DNA from: Deltaproteobacteria bacterium
Lineage (GTDB): Bacteria; Myxococcota_A; UBA9160; UBA4427
Assembly (NCBI GenBank): GCA_016713665.1
Contig: JADJOR010000005.1
Location: forward strand, 62,001 to 126,000
Direction of reading: 5' to 3'
Length of the DNA stretch: 64,000 bases
This document shows, piece after piece, positions 35,724 through 44,193 of this stretch. The notes under the pieces were generated by a model. That model made no database searches. It saw nothing but the letters and a program-made list of their open reading frames with translations, and had not been told where the DNA came from. Position 1 is the first letter of the stretch. Each line of letters opens with the position of its first letter. The translations under genes were made by a program, and so were the position numbers.

Positions 35724-36719
35724 ATGGACGGATCGATCGAAGAAGAGCGCCTGCGCGCGCACGCGACGAGCAGCTCGTCCGGGTCGAGACCTAACGTCTC
35801 ACGCCCGCCGATCGACTTGGAAATGAAAACTGATTTCAGCCGTCCGCGTCGCGCGAAGTCTCACGAGCGGGACGAATCGCCCCGCTCCGCGAGTCCGTCG
35901 GTCGTCGCGCCGACGAATTGGACCCTTCCGTCCCCGCACGCCTGGGTCGGACTGGTCTGCTTCCTGCTGATCGGTTGGGGCTTCGTGAACGCCGATGCGC
36001 TCACGCTCGCCGCCGACGACGGCCTCGGATACGCGCTCGGCCCGGTCGGGCTCGCCTGCATGACCCTGTTGCTCGGGTACTCGGTCCGCAAACGGCTTCG
36101 GCCCCTGCGCAACCTGGGGCCGCTCTCGACCTGGCTCGAGATCCACCTGATCCTCGGCCTGCTGGGTCCGACCGCCATCCTCTACCACGCCCGCTTCGAG
36201 TCGAGCTCCTCCAATGCCACGGTCGCGATGGCCTGCATGCTGGCGGTCGCGGGGAGCGGCGTCGGGGGACGCTTCGTCTACGGGCGCCTCCACCGCGGCC
36301 TCGCCGGCCCCCGCCGCTCGGTCGACTCGCTCCGGCGCGACGCCCGCCAGCAGCTCGCCCCGATCGAGACCCTGATCGAACGGACGCCTCAGGTGAAGGC
36401 CCGGCTCGCGGGCTTCGAGGCGACGGCCTTCGGTCCGCTCTCCTTCGGGCTCCGGGCCACGCGTCCGTTCTGGCTGCGGCCCTGGTCCTGGATCGCCCGG
36501 CTCGGGACCGTCGCGGCCCTGATGCGCGGGGCGGAGTCCCGCTTCCGACGACGCGACATCCGGCGCGCGCTGCGTCGCCACTTCAGCGCCCAGTGTCGCG
36601 CCGTCGAGCTCGCCGTCTTCGAGCAGATCTTCTCCCTGTGGCACGCGATCCACGTCCCGCTCTGCTTCATCCTCTTCATCTCCGCGGTGGTCCATGTCGT
36701 TGCGGTCCACCTCTACTGA
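35724..36719 (+). CDS. Integral membrane protein, candidate b-type cytochrome
   Basis: A 331-residue membrane protein with about five hydrophobic helices. His residues lie in or beside the helices: WLEIHLILGLLGPTAILYHA (two His 13 apart) and the C-terminal LWHAIHVPLCFILF followed by VVHVVAVHLY. Such spaced His pairs resemble the heme-b ligands of ferric-reductase-like and cytochrome b proteins, but no family is firmly recognised. The first 55 residues are disordered and basic; an alternative ATG at 35823 would shorten it to 298 residues. The stop lies 26 bases inside the following cytochrome gene, so the two are translationally coupled. A likely role is quinol- or flavoprotein-to-cytochrome electron transfer. 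Confidence 0.65.
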   Translation: MDGSIEEERLRAHATSSSSGSRPNVSRPPIDLEMKTDFSRPRRAKSHERDESPRSASPSVVAPTNWTLPSPHAWVGLVCFLLIGWGFVNADALTLAADDGLGYALGPVGLACMTLLLGYSVRKRLRPLRNLGPLSTWLEIHLILGLLGPTAILYHARFESSSSNATVAMACMLAVAGSGVGGRFVYGRLHRGLAGPRRSVDSLRRDARQQLAPIETLIERTPQVKARLAGFEATAFGPLSFGLRATRPFWLRPWSWIARLGTVAALMRGAESRFRRRDIRRALRRHFSAQCRAVELAVFEQIFSLWHAIHVPLCFILFISAVVHVVAVHLY

Positions 36720-38379
36720 CGCGAGCGTCCGCGCGGCGAGCGGCCCGGGCGCCACGCCGCGGCGGTGGACGCGCCGCGCGGGTCGGCTCCGCGCCGGGGC
36801 GGGATGCGCCCTGCTCGGTCTCGGGCTCGGCGTTGCACTCGGGCTCGGGCTCGCCGCAGCGCCCGCCGGGGCGGTCGATTGGCAGCGCATGGTGATGCCC
36901 GGCCCCCTCTCGAAGGCCCACGCCGATCTCGAGAAGGATTGTGCGAGCTGCCACAAGGCCTTCGACAGCGGTGCCGAACGTCAGCTCTGCATGACCTGTC
37001 ACGAAGAAGTCGCCGCCGACGTCGCCGCGAAGACCGGCTACCACGGGCGCCAGACGATGGCGTCGAACGGCCCCTGCCGGAGCTGTCACGGCGAGCACAA
37101 GGGGCGCGAGGCGGACGTCCTCGGCCTGAGCGAGGCGACCTTCGACCACGCGCGCACCGACCATCCCCTGCACGACGCCCATCAGCGCGTCGCCTGCGAC
37201 GGCTGCCACGTGAAGGGCAAGCGCCGAGACGAAGCGCCGAAGGACTGCGTCGGCTGCCACCGAAGCGACGATCCCCACGGCGACGCGATGAGCGACGACT
37301 GCAAGTCCTGCCACGACGAAGCGCGCTGGAAGGGCACGAAATTCGATCACTCGAAGACCGACTATCCCCTGACGGGCGCCCACCGGGAGGCGAGCTGCGA
37401 CGGCTGTCATGCCGGGCAGCGCTTCGAGGGAACGCCGACGGCCTGCATCTCGTGCCACGGAATCGACGACGCCCACGGCGGCCGCTTCGGCGAGAAATGC
37501 GCCGACTGCCATACGACCACGGCGTGGCGCCGGAAGGACTTCGACCACGGCAAGAAGACCGGCTTTCCCCTCGTCGGCGCCCACGCCTCGGCGCGCTGCG
37601 ACAGCTGCCATCGCAAGCCGCCGGACGAGGTCGAGCTCCCGAAGGACTGCGTGGCGTGTCATCGCGCCGACGACGTCCACGCCGGCCGCTTCGGCACCGC
37701 CTGCGAGACCTGCCATACCGCGGTCGCCTGGAAGCAGGAGCGCTTCGACCACGACACGAAGACGAAGTTTCCGCTCCGCGAGGCCCATGCGAAGGTCGCG
37801 TGCGAGGGCTGCCATACGAAGCCGCTTCCGAAGGGCCAGCAGCTCGACATGACCTGCATCGGCTGCCACGCCAAGGACGACGTGCATCGAAAGGCGCTCG
37901 GTGCGAGCTGCTCGGACTGCCACGACGAGCGCGCGTTCGCGGGGCGGGTGCGCTTCGACCACGACCAGACGCGATTCCCGCTATTGGGTCTGCACGCCGT
38001 CGTCGGATGCGAATCGTGCCACGCCGACCAGACCTTCCAGCGAAAGGACCAGACGTGCCGCGCCTGTCACGCGAGCGACGACGTCCACAAGCGGACGCTC
38101 GGAGCCGACTGCGAGCGATGTCACACGCCGAACGGCTGGATGCTCTGGCAGTTCGACCACGACGAGAAGACCCGTTTCCCGCTCGCCGGTGCACATGCGG
38201 GGATCGCCTGCAACGGCTGCCATCAGAAGCCGATGGGCGGCGCCAACCAGATGGCGCAACGCTGCATCGATTGCCACGAGTCCGACGACGCCCATCGCGG
38301 CCGCTACGGACGCGGTTGTCAGAACTGCCATTCGGACGAGGCCTGGAAGCCCGCCCGGATCAGACGCTCCGGAGGTTGA
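36694..38379 (+). CDS. 21-heme c-type cytochrome built from triheme repeats
   Basis: A 561-residue exported protein with 21 CXXCH motifs (first CASCH, last CQNCH). The N-terminal hydrophobic stretch (LGLGLGVALGLGLAAAPAGA) is a signal peptide or anchor. The motifs repeat in blocks of about three per 60 residues with the frame C-x2-CH, then DD-x-H-GR-x-G-x2-C-x2-CH, then W-K, FDH, T-x-FPL-x-GAH. The FDH and GAH His residues are good distal ligands for bis-His hemes. This resembles c3/c7-type nanowire cytochromes made of triheme modules. It overlaps the upstream membrane gene by 26 bases and is followed 4 bases later by a second multiheme gene. It probably spans the periplasm as a wire. Confidence 0.9.
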   Translation: MSLRSTSTDASVRAASGPGATPRRWTRRAGRLRAGAGCALLGLGLGVALGLGLAAAPAGAVDWQRMVMPGPLSKAHADLEKDCASCHKAFDSGAERQLCMTCHEEVAADVAAKTGYHGRQTMASNGPCRSCHGEHKGREADVLGLSEATFDHARTDHPLHDAHQRVACDGCHVKGKRRDEAPKDCVGCHRSDDPHGDAMSDDCKSCHDEARWKGTKFDHSKTDYPLTGAHREASCDGCHAGQRFEGTPTACISCHGIDDAHGGRFGEKCADCHTTTAWRRKDFDHGKKTGFPLVGAHASARCDSCHRKPPDEVELPKDCVACHRADDVHAGRFGTACETCHTAVAWKQERFDHDTKTKFPLREAHAKVACEGCHTKPLPKGQQLDMTCIGCHAKDDVHRKALGASCSDCHDERAFAGRVRFDHDQTRFPLLGLHAVVGCESCHADQTFQRKDQTCRACHASDDVHKRTLGADCERCHTPNGWMLWQFDHDEKTRFPLAGAHAGIACNGCHQKPMGGANQMAQRCIDCHESDDAHRGRYGRGCQNCHSDEAWKPARIRRSGG

Positions 38380-38383
38380 TGCC

Positions 38384-40243
38384 ATGCGCTGGGATGCCGC
38401 TCTCTCGATGGCGATCTCGCGACGGGCGCGCGCGGGCGTGAGGGCCTGCGTGCTGCTCGTGCTCCTCCTGCTCGGAAGCGACGTCGCGCGGGCGCAGTTC
38501 GACGTGGATTTCAACCACGACATCAGCCGCTTTCCATTGACCGGCCGCCACCGCGTCGCGCGCTGCGAGAGCTGCCACATGGGCGACCAGTTCCTCGGAA
38601 CGCCGCGGCGCTGCGACGTATGCCACAGCGGAACGAGCGGTCGCGCGGAGACGCGCGCGTCCTCCGACCACATCCCGGTCCGGGTGGGCTGCGACACCTG
38701 CCATACGACGAATCGCTGGGAGCCTGCGCGCATGGATCACGGCGCGGTGAGCGACAAATGCGAGTCGTGCCACATCGGCAACCTGGCGGTCGCCAAGCCG
38801 GCGAGCCACATGCCGACCTCGGCGGACTGCAGCCAATGCCACGGGACACTCTCGTGGGTCGACACGAGCTTCGATCACTCGGGCATCTCGGACAATTGTT
38901 TCTCGTGCCACGACAACGTGACGACCGCCGGCAAGCCGCAGGACCACGTGCCGAGCTCGAACGAATGCCAGCTCTGCCATTCGACGCGCCGCTGGGTCCC
39001 CGCCACCGGGTTCGACCACACGGGCATCACGACGAATTGCACGAGCTGCCACAACGGCCAGACCGCGACGGGCAAGAAGGGCCGGCACGTCCCGAGCTCC
39101 AATGCCTGCGAGTCCTGCCACAACACGCTCGCCTGGGCGCCCGCGCCGTACTTCGACCACGACGGCCAGACGGCCGCCTGCTTCACCTGTCACAACGGCT
39201 CGTTCGACGCCACCGGCAAGAAGCAGGGCCACATCCAGAGCTCGAACGAATGCGATCGCTGCCACTCGCGACAGGTCTGGGTCCCCGCGAACACCTTCGA
39301 CCATACCGGCATCATGAACAACTGCACGAGCTGCCATAACGGAAACCAGGCGGAGACCAAGGGCAGCAAGCACATCCCGAGCGCCAACACCTGCGAATCC
39401 TGCCACAACACGGTCGCCTGGATGCCCGCCCCGGGCTTCGACCATGCCGGCCAGACCGCGACGTGCTTCACGTGTCACAACGGCGCGCTCGACGCGACGG
39501 GCAAGAATCAGGGCCACATCCAGAGCTCGAACGATTGCCAGCAGTGCCACACGCGCACCGCCTGGATTCCCGCGACCTCCTTCGACCATACGGGCATCGT
39601 CAACAACTGCTCGAGCTGCCACAACGGATCCCAGGCGACGGGCAAGGGGACCAAACACATCCCGAGCTCGAATACCTGCGAGCAGTGCCATACGCCCGCT
39701 GGCTGGATGCCGGCGACCGGCTTCGATCACAACGGACAGACCGCCACCTGCGTCACCTGCCACAGCGGCGCCTACGACGCGACGGGCAAGCCCCAGGACC
39801 ACCCGCCGACCTCGAACGCGTGCGAGCTCTGCCATTCGCGCATGGCCTGGATGCCGCTCATCGGCTTCGATCATTCGGGGGTCTCGCCCGGGACGTGCAA
39901 TACCTGCCACAACGGCAATCAGGCCTCGGGCCAGCCGAACGGGCATTTCGCGACGACGCTGTCCTGCGATCGCTGCCACACCCCGGCGGGCTGGATGCCG
40001 GCGGACTTCGACCACGCCGGCACTGCCTATCCCGGAGACCACCGCGCGAGCCTGCAGTGCACCGACTGCCACGGCGGCAACTCCGCGACCGTCACCTGGA
40101 CGTCCCCGGCCTACAAGCCGAGCTGCGCCGGCTGCCACGCGAACGACTACGACGCGGGCGAGCACGACAACCGGAGCGTCGCCCAGAACCAGAACTGCGG
40201 CGGGTCGGGCTGCCATAGCGTGCGGGATCGGAGCTGGGACTGA
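38384..40243 (+). CDS. Very large multiheme c-type cytochrome (23 CXXCH plus one CX4CH)
   Basis: A 619-residue exported cytochrome. The signal peptide is ACVLLVLLLLGSDVARA, with cleavage before QFDV. It has 23 CXXCH sites plus a C-terminal CGGSGCH, a CX4CH variant that could take a 24th heme. The core is about nine diheme repeats of about 47 residues: FDHTGI-x2-NC-x-SCHNG, a TGK turn, then HIPSSN-x-C-x2-CH and W-x-P. Each repeat supplies His residues (FDH, HIP) for axial ligation. GGAGG precedes the ATG at 38384. No lipobox is visible, so it is likely periplasmic or extracellular. Pairing with the 21-heme protein and a barrel suggests long-range electron transfer across the envelope. Confidence 0.9.
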   Translation: MRWDAALSMAISRRARAGVRACVLLVLLLLGSDVARAQFDVDFNHDISRFPLTGRHRVARCESCHMGDQFLGTPRRCDVCHSGTSGRAETRASSDHIPVRVGCDTCHTTNRWEPARMDHGAVSDKCESCHIGNLAVAKPASHMPTSADCSQCHGTLSWVDTSFDHSGISDNCFSCHDNVTTAGKPQDHVPSSNECQLCHSTRRWVPATGFDHTGITTNCTSCHNGQTATGKKGRHVPSSNACESCHNTLAWAPAPYFDHDGQTAACFTCHNGSFDATGKKQGHIQSSNECDRCHSRQVWVPANTFDHTGIMNNCTSCHNGNQAETKGSKHIPSANTCESCHNTVAWMPAPGFDHAGQTATCFTCHNGALDATGKNQGHIQSSNDCQQCHTRTAWIPATSFDHTGIVNNCSSCHNGSQATGKGTKHIPSSNTCEQCHTPAGWMPATGFDHNGQTATCVTCHSGAYDATGKPQDHPPTSNACELCHSRMAWMPLIGFDHSGVSPGTCNTCHNGNQASGQPNGHFATTLSCDRCHTPAGWMPADFDHAGTAYPGDHRASLQCTDCHGGNSATVTWTSPAYKPSCAGCHANDYDAGEHDNRSVAQNQNCGGSGCHSVRDRSWD

Positions 40244-40249
40244 ACGGGA

Positions 40250-40750
40250 TCAACGCCCCCGCTTCGCTCCGAACAGGACCGCCGCCATCACCAGCGGCTC
40301 CTGGCTCGTGACGCGCCAGGCATGACGGGTTCCGCGCTGGACGACGCAGTCGCCCGCCGCGACGGACTCCTTCTTGCCAAGATCGAGCTCGAGCTCGGCG
40401 GTGCCCGCCAGGATCAGGACGTAGTCGATCGTGTCGGTCGTGTGCATCTCGGGATCGGCCGCGTCGAAATGCGCGCGGATCTCCTCGGGCATCGTCATCG
40501 CCCCCGCGGCGGGCATCGCCGCGCGGGCGGCGAGGCCGGGGACGCTGACGATCTTCCAGGCGGTCTCGCCCTCTTTCGGGAAGTAGCCGATCTTCGCGGG
40601 CGCCATCGCATCCGTCGCGTCGGGGACCGTGATCGCCCCCTGCGTCGACCAGAGATCGAAGCTCCCCGGGCTCGTCTGGCGCGGCGGCGCCCCGGCATAA
40701 GCGAAGATCGAGCCGCCTTTTCCATCGTGTCCCGTAACGACCAGCTTCAT
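40250..40750 (-). CDS. Cupin domain protein
   Basis: A 166-residue protein with a C-terminal cupin barrel. The motif region includes MHTTDTIDYVLILAGTAELE (near residue 105) and GDCVVQRGTRHAWRV, giving His and Glu-type metal ligands partly conserved (the first motif has a single His before the Asp). It belongs to the single-cupin group often used as small-molecule dioxygenase, isomerase or sensor; the substrate is unknown. GAGGAG precedes the ATG at 40750. It is convergent with the multiheme cytochrome gene, 6 bases apart, with no obvious terminator between, so it is not part of that operon. Confidence 0.82.
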   Translation of the reverse strand: MKLVVTGHDGKGGSIFAYAGAPPRQTSPGSFDLWSTQGAITVPDATDAMAPAKIGYFPKEGETAWKIVSVPGLAARAAMPAAGAMTMPEEIRAHFDAADPEMHTTDTIDYVLILAGTAELELDLGKKESVAAGDCVVQRGTRHAWRVTSQEPLVMAAVLFGAKRGR

Positions 40751-40890
40751 GATCCGATCTCCTCGTGGTGGGGCGAACCCCCTCTCGCTCTGCCCGTCGG
40801 GCGGGGTCTCGTCGGTCGATGCGATTCTGGCATAAGATCCGCCGTCGGGTTCGTCCGAGCCGGCCACGCCTCGAACCCTGGAGATCCCCC

Positions 40891-41343
40891 ATGTCCATCA
40901 CCGGTTGGGACCACGTCTCGTTTCCCGCGCGCGACCCCGAGGCCCTGATGGCCTTCTACAAGCGGCTCGGCCTCGAGACGATCCACGAGGAGGAGTTCCG
41001 CAGCGGCAAGTACCCGATCTTCGCGATCGCGATCGGGGAGAACGCGAAGCTCAACTTCCACGGTCCGGCCTTCTGGCAGGATCCGAGCTTCGACGGCCGC
41101 GGCCCGACGGCGCTGCCCGGCTGCGGCGACTTCGCCTTCGTGTTCGACGGGACGATCGACGAGGCGGTCGAGCTGCTCCGGAAAGCGGGGGCCCCGATCG
41201 CCTACGGGCCCTTCGATCAGCCCGGCGGCGCCGATCGCGGCCGGCGCCTGGGAACCAGCGTCTATACCCGCGATCCCGACGGCAATCTCGTCGAGCTCAT
41301 GACCTATCCCGTGTCGGGGCGTTATCCGACCTTCGGAGGCTGA
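40891..41343 (+). CDS. VOC (glyoxalase/dioxygenase fold) protein
   Basis: A 150-residue vicinal-oxygen-chelate protein with two beta-alpha-beta-beta-beta modules. GWDHVSFPARDPEALMAFYK supplies the first metal-ligand His, and YTRDPDGNLVELMTYP has the C-terminal Glu. Members include glyoxalase I, extradiol dioxygenases and fosfomycin-resistance proteins; the closest class cannot be chosen here. GGAGAT precedes the ATG. An NDH-2 type gene starts 10 bases downstream in the same direction, so they probably share a transcript. Confidence 0.85.
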   Translation: MSITGWDHVSFPARDPEALMAFYKRLGLETIHEEEFRSGKYPIFAIAIGENAKLNFHGPAFWQDPSFDGRGPTALPGCGDFAFVFDGTIDEAVELLRKAGAPIAYGPFDQPGGADRGRRLGTSVYTRDPDGNLVELMTYPVSGRYPTFGG

Positions 41344-41353
41344 GCGGGAGCCC

Positions 41354-42643
41354 ATGCCGAATGCCGCCCCGCCCCATGTCGTGATCATCGGAGGCGGCTT
41401 CGCCGGCCTCTCGGCGGCGCGAGCGCTCTCGAACGAGCCCGTCCAGATCACCCTCGTCGATCGCCGCAACCACCACCTCTTCCAACCTCTGCTCTACCAG
41501 GTCGCGACCGCCGCCCTGAATCCCGGCGACATCGCCTATCCGATCCGCTCGGTCCTGGCCCTGCAGCGCAACGCGCGCACGATCCTCGCCCGCGTGGCCA
41601 CGATCGACGTCGCCGCACGCCGGGTCCAGCTCGAAGACGGCGAGCTCGAATACGACTACCTCGTCGTCGCCGCCGGCGCGCGACACAGCTATTTCGGCAA
41701 GGACGAGTGGGAGGCCTGGGCACCCGGGCTCAAGACGGTCGAGGACGCCCTCGAGATCCGGCGCCGCGTGCTCTCCGCCTTCGAAGCTGCCGAGCGACAA
41801 ATCGACCCGGGCCAGCTGCCCGCGATCCTGACGTTCGTGATCGTGGGTGGCGGCCCGACGGGCATCGAGCTCGCCGGCGCGCTGCTCGAGATCGGCCGCC
41901 ACACCGTCGCCCGCGACTTCCGCAGCTTCGATCCGCGCAAGCTGCGCGTCGTCCTGATCGAGGGCGCGCCGCGGGTGCTCCCGCCTTATTCCGAGAAGCT
42001 GTCCGCGGCGGCCCGCGAGCAGCTCGAGCGGCTGGGCGTCGAGGTGCGCACGGGCGCGCAGGTCTCGAAGATCGACCAGAACGGCGTCTGGATCGGCGAG
42101 GAGCACATCCCCGCACGCACCGTGCTCTGGGCCGCAGGCGTCGCCGCCTCGCCGCTCGGACAGAGCCTCGGCGTGCCTCTCGATCGCGCGGGCCGCGTCG
42201 CGGTCGAGCCGGATCTCTCGCTCCCGGGCCATCCCGAGGTCTTCGTCGCCGGCGATCTCATGCAGATCGCCCAGGACGGCAAGCCCGTCCCCGGCATCGC
42301 CCCCGCGGCGATCCAGTCGGGCCGCGCTGCGGCGCGCAACATCGCGGCCCGGGTCGCCGGCCGCACGACGACACCGTTCCGGTTCGTCGACAAGGGATCG
42401 CTCGCGACGATCGGGCGCGCCGCCGCCGTCGGCCAGATCGGTCGCTTCGAGCTGACGGGCTTCCTCGCGTGGTGGGTCTGGTGGCTGATCCACATCGCCT
42501 ACCTGATCGGCTACCGCAATCGCCTCGCCGTCATGATGGGCTGGGCGTGGCAGTATTTCGCCTTCGCGCGCGGCGCCCGCCTCATCACGGGTCGCGCCTG
42601 GGAGCCCGGCAAGCCGCCGGAGGCCACGAAGGCGGGGCCTTAG
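41354..42643 (+). CDS. ndh: Type II NADH dehydrogenase (NDH-2)
   Basis: A 429-residue FAD protein that oxidises NADH and reduces quinone without pumping protons. The FAD site is HVVIIGGGFAGLSAARAL (residues 8-25), followed by NHHLFQPLLYQVATA. The NAD site is FVIVGGGPTGIELAGAL (near residue 163), and VFVAGDLMQI is the second FAD contact. The C-terminal amphipathic/hydrophobic segment WWVWWLIHIAYLIGYRNRL anchors it to the inner membrane. GGGAG precedes the ATG. It lies downstream of a VOC gene and 34 bases upstream of another. It could supply or drain the quinone pool used by the nearby cytochrome locus, but it is in a separate operon. Confidence 0.92.
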   Translation: MPNAAPPHVVIIGGGFAGLSAARALSNEPVQITLVDRRNHHLFQPLLYQVATAALNPGDIAYPIRSVLALQRNARTILARVATIDVAARRVQLEDGELEYDYLVVAAGARHSYFGKDEWEAWAPGLKTVEDALEIRRRVLSAFEAAERQIDPGQLPAILTFVIVGGGPTGIELAGALLEIGRHTVARDFRSFDPRKLRVVLIEGAPRVLPPYSEKLSAAAREQLERLGVEVRTGAQVSKIDQNGVWIGEEHIPARTVLWAAGVAASPLGQSLGVPLDRAGRVAVEPDLSLPGHPEVFVAGDLMQIAQDGKPVPGIAPAAIQSGRAAARNIAARVAGRTTTPFRFVDKGSLATIGRAAAVGQIGRFELTGFLAWWVWWLIHIAYLIGYRNRLAVMMGWAWQYFAFARGARLITGRAWEPGKPPEATKAGP

Positions 42644-42677
42644 GCCGAACGAGCTCGAATGGCAGAGGAGCGGCCCG

Positions 42678-43118
42678 ATGAAGATCCACGAAGTCTTCCC
42701 GTATCTGCGCCTGCGCGACGCGGCCCGCGCGATCGACTTCTATGCGAAGGCTTTCGGTGCGACCGAGAAGTTCCGACTGCGCGAGCCCTCCGGCCGCATC
42801 GGCCACGCCGAGCTCGAGCTCGGACCCGCGACGCTCATGCTCTCCGACGAGTACCCCGAGTTCGGCATCTACGGCCCGGACTCGATCGGCGGGACCTCGT
42901 TCACGATCCATCTCCACGTCGACGACGCAGACGCCGCGATCCGCCGCGCCGTCGACGCCGGCGCGACGCTCGTGCGCCCGCCGGCGGATCAATTCTACGG
43001 CGAGCGCTCGGGTACGATCCGCGATCCCTTCGGTCACGAATGGAACATCGGGCACGAGATCGAGAAGGTGACGCCGGAAGAGATGCAGCGGCGATACGAC
43101 GCGATGATGAAGGGCTGA
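42678..43118 (+). CDS. VOC family protein (PhnB/glyoxalase-like)
   Basis: A 146-residue protein of the YdeM/PhnB-like VOC subgroup. It opens MKIHEVFPYLRLRDAARA and contains FYAKAFGATEKFRLREPSGR, GHAELELGPATLMLSDEYPE and the C-terminal DPFGHEWNIGHEIE. The His/Glu pattern in GHAELE and FGHEWN is typical of this subgroup, whose substrates are mostly undefined. GAGGAG precedes the ATG. It may share a transcript with the NDH-2 gene, 34 bases upstream. Confidence 0.87.
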   Translation: MKIHEVFPYLRLRDAARAIDFYAKAFGATEKFRLREPSGRIGHAELELGPATLMLSDEYPEFGIYGPDSIGGTSFTIHLHVDDADAAIRRAVDAGATLVRPPADQFYGERSGTIRDPFGHEWNIGHEIEKVTPEEMQRRYDAMMKG

Positions 43119-43173
43119 GCGCGAGCCGGCGCCCGCTCCCCCTCGAAGCTCCGTTGCGACCGACCCGCTCGCG

Positions 43174-44016
43174 CTACAGCCCGAGCACCTTCCGCGTCGC
43201 CGCGCCGATCTTCTTCGCCATCGGGACCGGCCCTTCCTGCATGAGCCCGACGTTGAAGACCTCGGGCGCCCAGACGGGATCGGCGCCGATCGCGTCGAGG
43301 GCCTGGAGCAGCGGCTTCCACTCGACCTCACCGTCGCCCGGCAGCAGCCGATTCGTCATCGACTCCATCATCATGTCGCCGCCGAAGCCCTTGCGGGTCG
43401 TGTCGTTGAGCTGGACGCAGTGGATCCGGCTGCCGGGAATGCCGCGCAACGTCGCGAGATCGGGGCCGCCGGGCTGGCGCAGCCAGTGCCAGGTATCGAC
43501 GACGAGGCCGATGTTCTCGCCGCCCGCCGCCTGGATCAGGCGCCATGCGCTCTTGATGTCCTTGAGCCCCGACCAGGGCAGCCACTCGATGCAGATGCGC
43601 AGTCCGCGATCGGCCGCCATCTTGCCGAGCAGACTGAGCCCCCGCGTCGCCGCGTCCCAATCGAGGGTCGGGTTCATCACGACGCCCGCCACGTCCTTCG
43701 CGCCGTGAAAGACGGCGCAGTCGAGGGTCGGGCCGCACTGGGCCTCGATCGTCGCCCGGTCCCCGCCCTCCCAGCCGATCAACGACTCGACGATCGGGAT
43801 CGTGAGACCGCGGTCCTGGATCCAGCCCTTCACGGTCTCCGCGCGGACGCCGGCCCCGACGACCGCGAGCTGATGGAAGGCCCAGAGCGAGATCCCGCCG
43901 AACTTCGCTTCGGCGGTCGCGTCGATGATGGCCTTCATCTGTTCGGGGGTGAGCTCGAGGGCGCCGCCGATCAGGGTGGCATTGCAGAGCACGAGCTTTT
44001 CTTCTCGGGCGGGCAT
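43174..44016 (-). CDS. Sugar phosphate isomerase/epimerase-like TIM barrel (AP endonuclease 2 fold)
   Basis: A 280-residue xylose-isomerase-like TIM-barrel protein. Characteristic pieces are FGGISLWAFHQLAVVG, ICIEWLPWSG (metal-ligand Glu), IGLVVDTWHWLRQPGG (Asp/His ligands) and HCVQLNDTT. Members isomerise or epimerise sugars or inositols, or act on aromatic acids. AAGGAAG precedes the ATG at 44016; longer frames upstream are shadows of the opposite strand. It is convergent with the VOC gene and divergent from the serine hydrolase gene. Confidence 0.83.
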   Translation of the reverse strand: MPAREEKLVLCNATLIGGALELTPEQMKAIIDATAEAKFGGISLWAFHQLAVVGAGVRAETVKGWIQDRGLTIPIVESLIGWEGGDRATIEAQCGPTLDCAVFHGAKDVAGVVMNPTLDWDAATRGLSLLGKMAADRGLRICIEWLPWSGLKDIKSAWRLIQAAGGENIGLVVDTWHWLRQPGGPDLATLRGIPGSRIHCVQLNDTTRKGFGGDMMMESMTNRLLPGDGEVEWKPLLQALDAIGADPVWAPEVFNVGLMQEGPVPMAKKIGAATRKVLGL

Positions 44017-44193
44017 GGGGCTTCCTTTCGTTGCGTCGCTTCGATTCCCGGGGCGGCGCGCGACGAGGGCCGTGCGCCGGGCCGCGAGTCTAGTGCCGAT
44101 CTCCGCGACCTGCCCTCCCGGATCCCGCGCCCGTGGTCGGGCAGCGAGCCGTCCCGACCCATGCCATGCTGCCGGCCTACCGGAGCTCCGCCG

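Noticed and set aside
38850..39900. Regular DNA repeats that could be mistaken for a CRISPR array or satellite
   Set aside because: They are imperfect repeats of about 140 bp in one coding frame, encoding the diheme units of the multiheme cytochrome. There are no constant short repeats with unique spacers.
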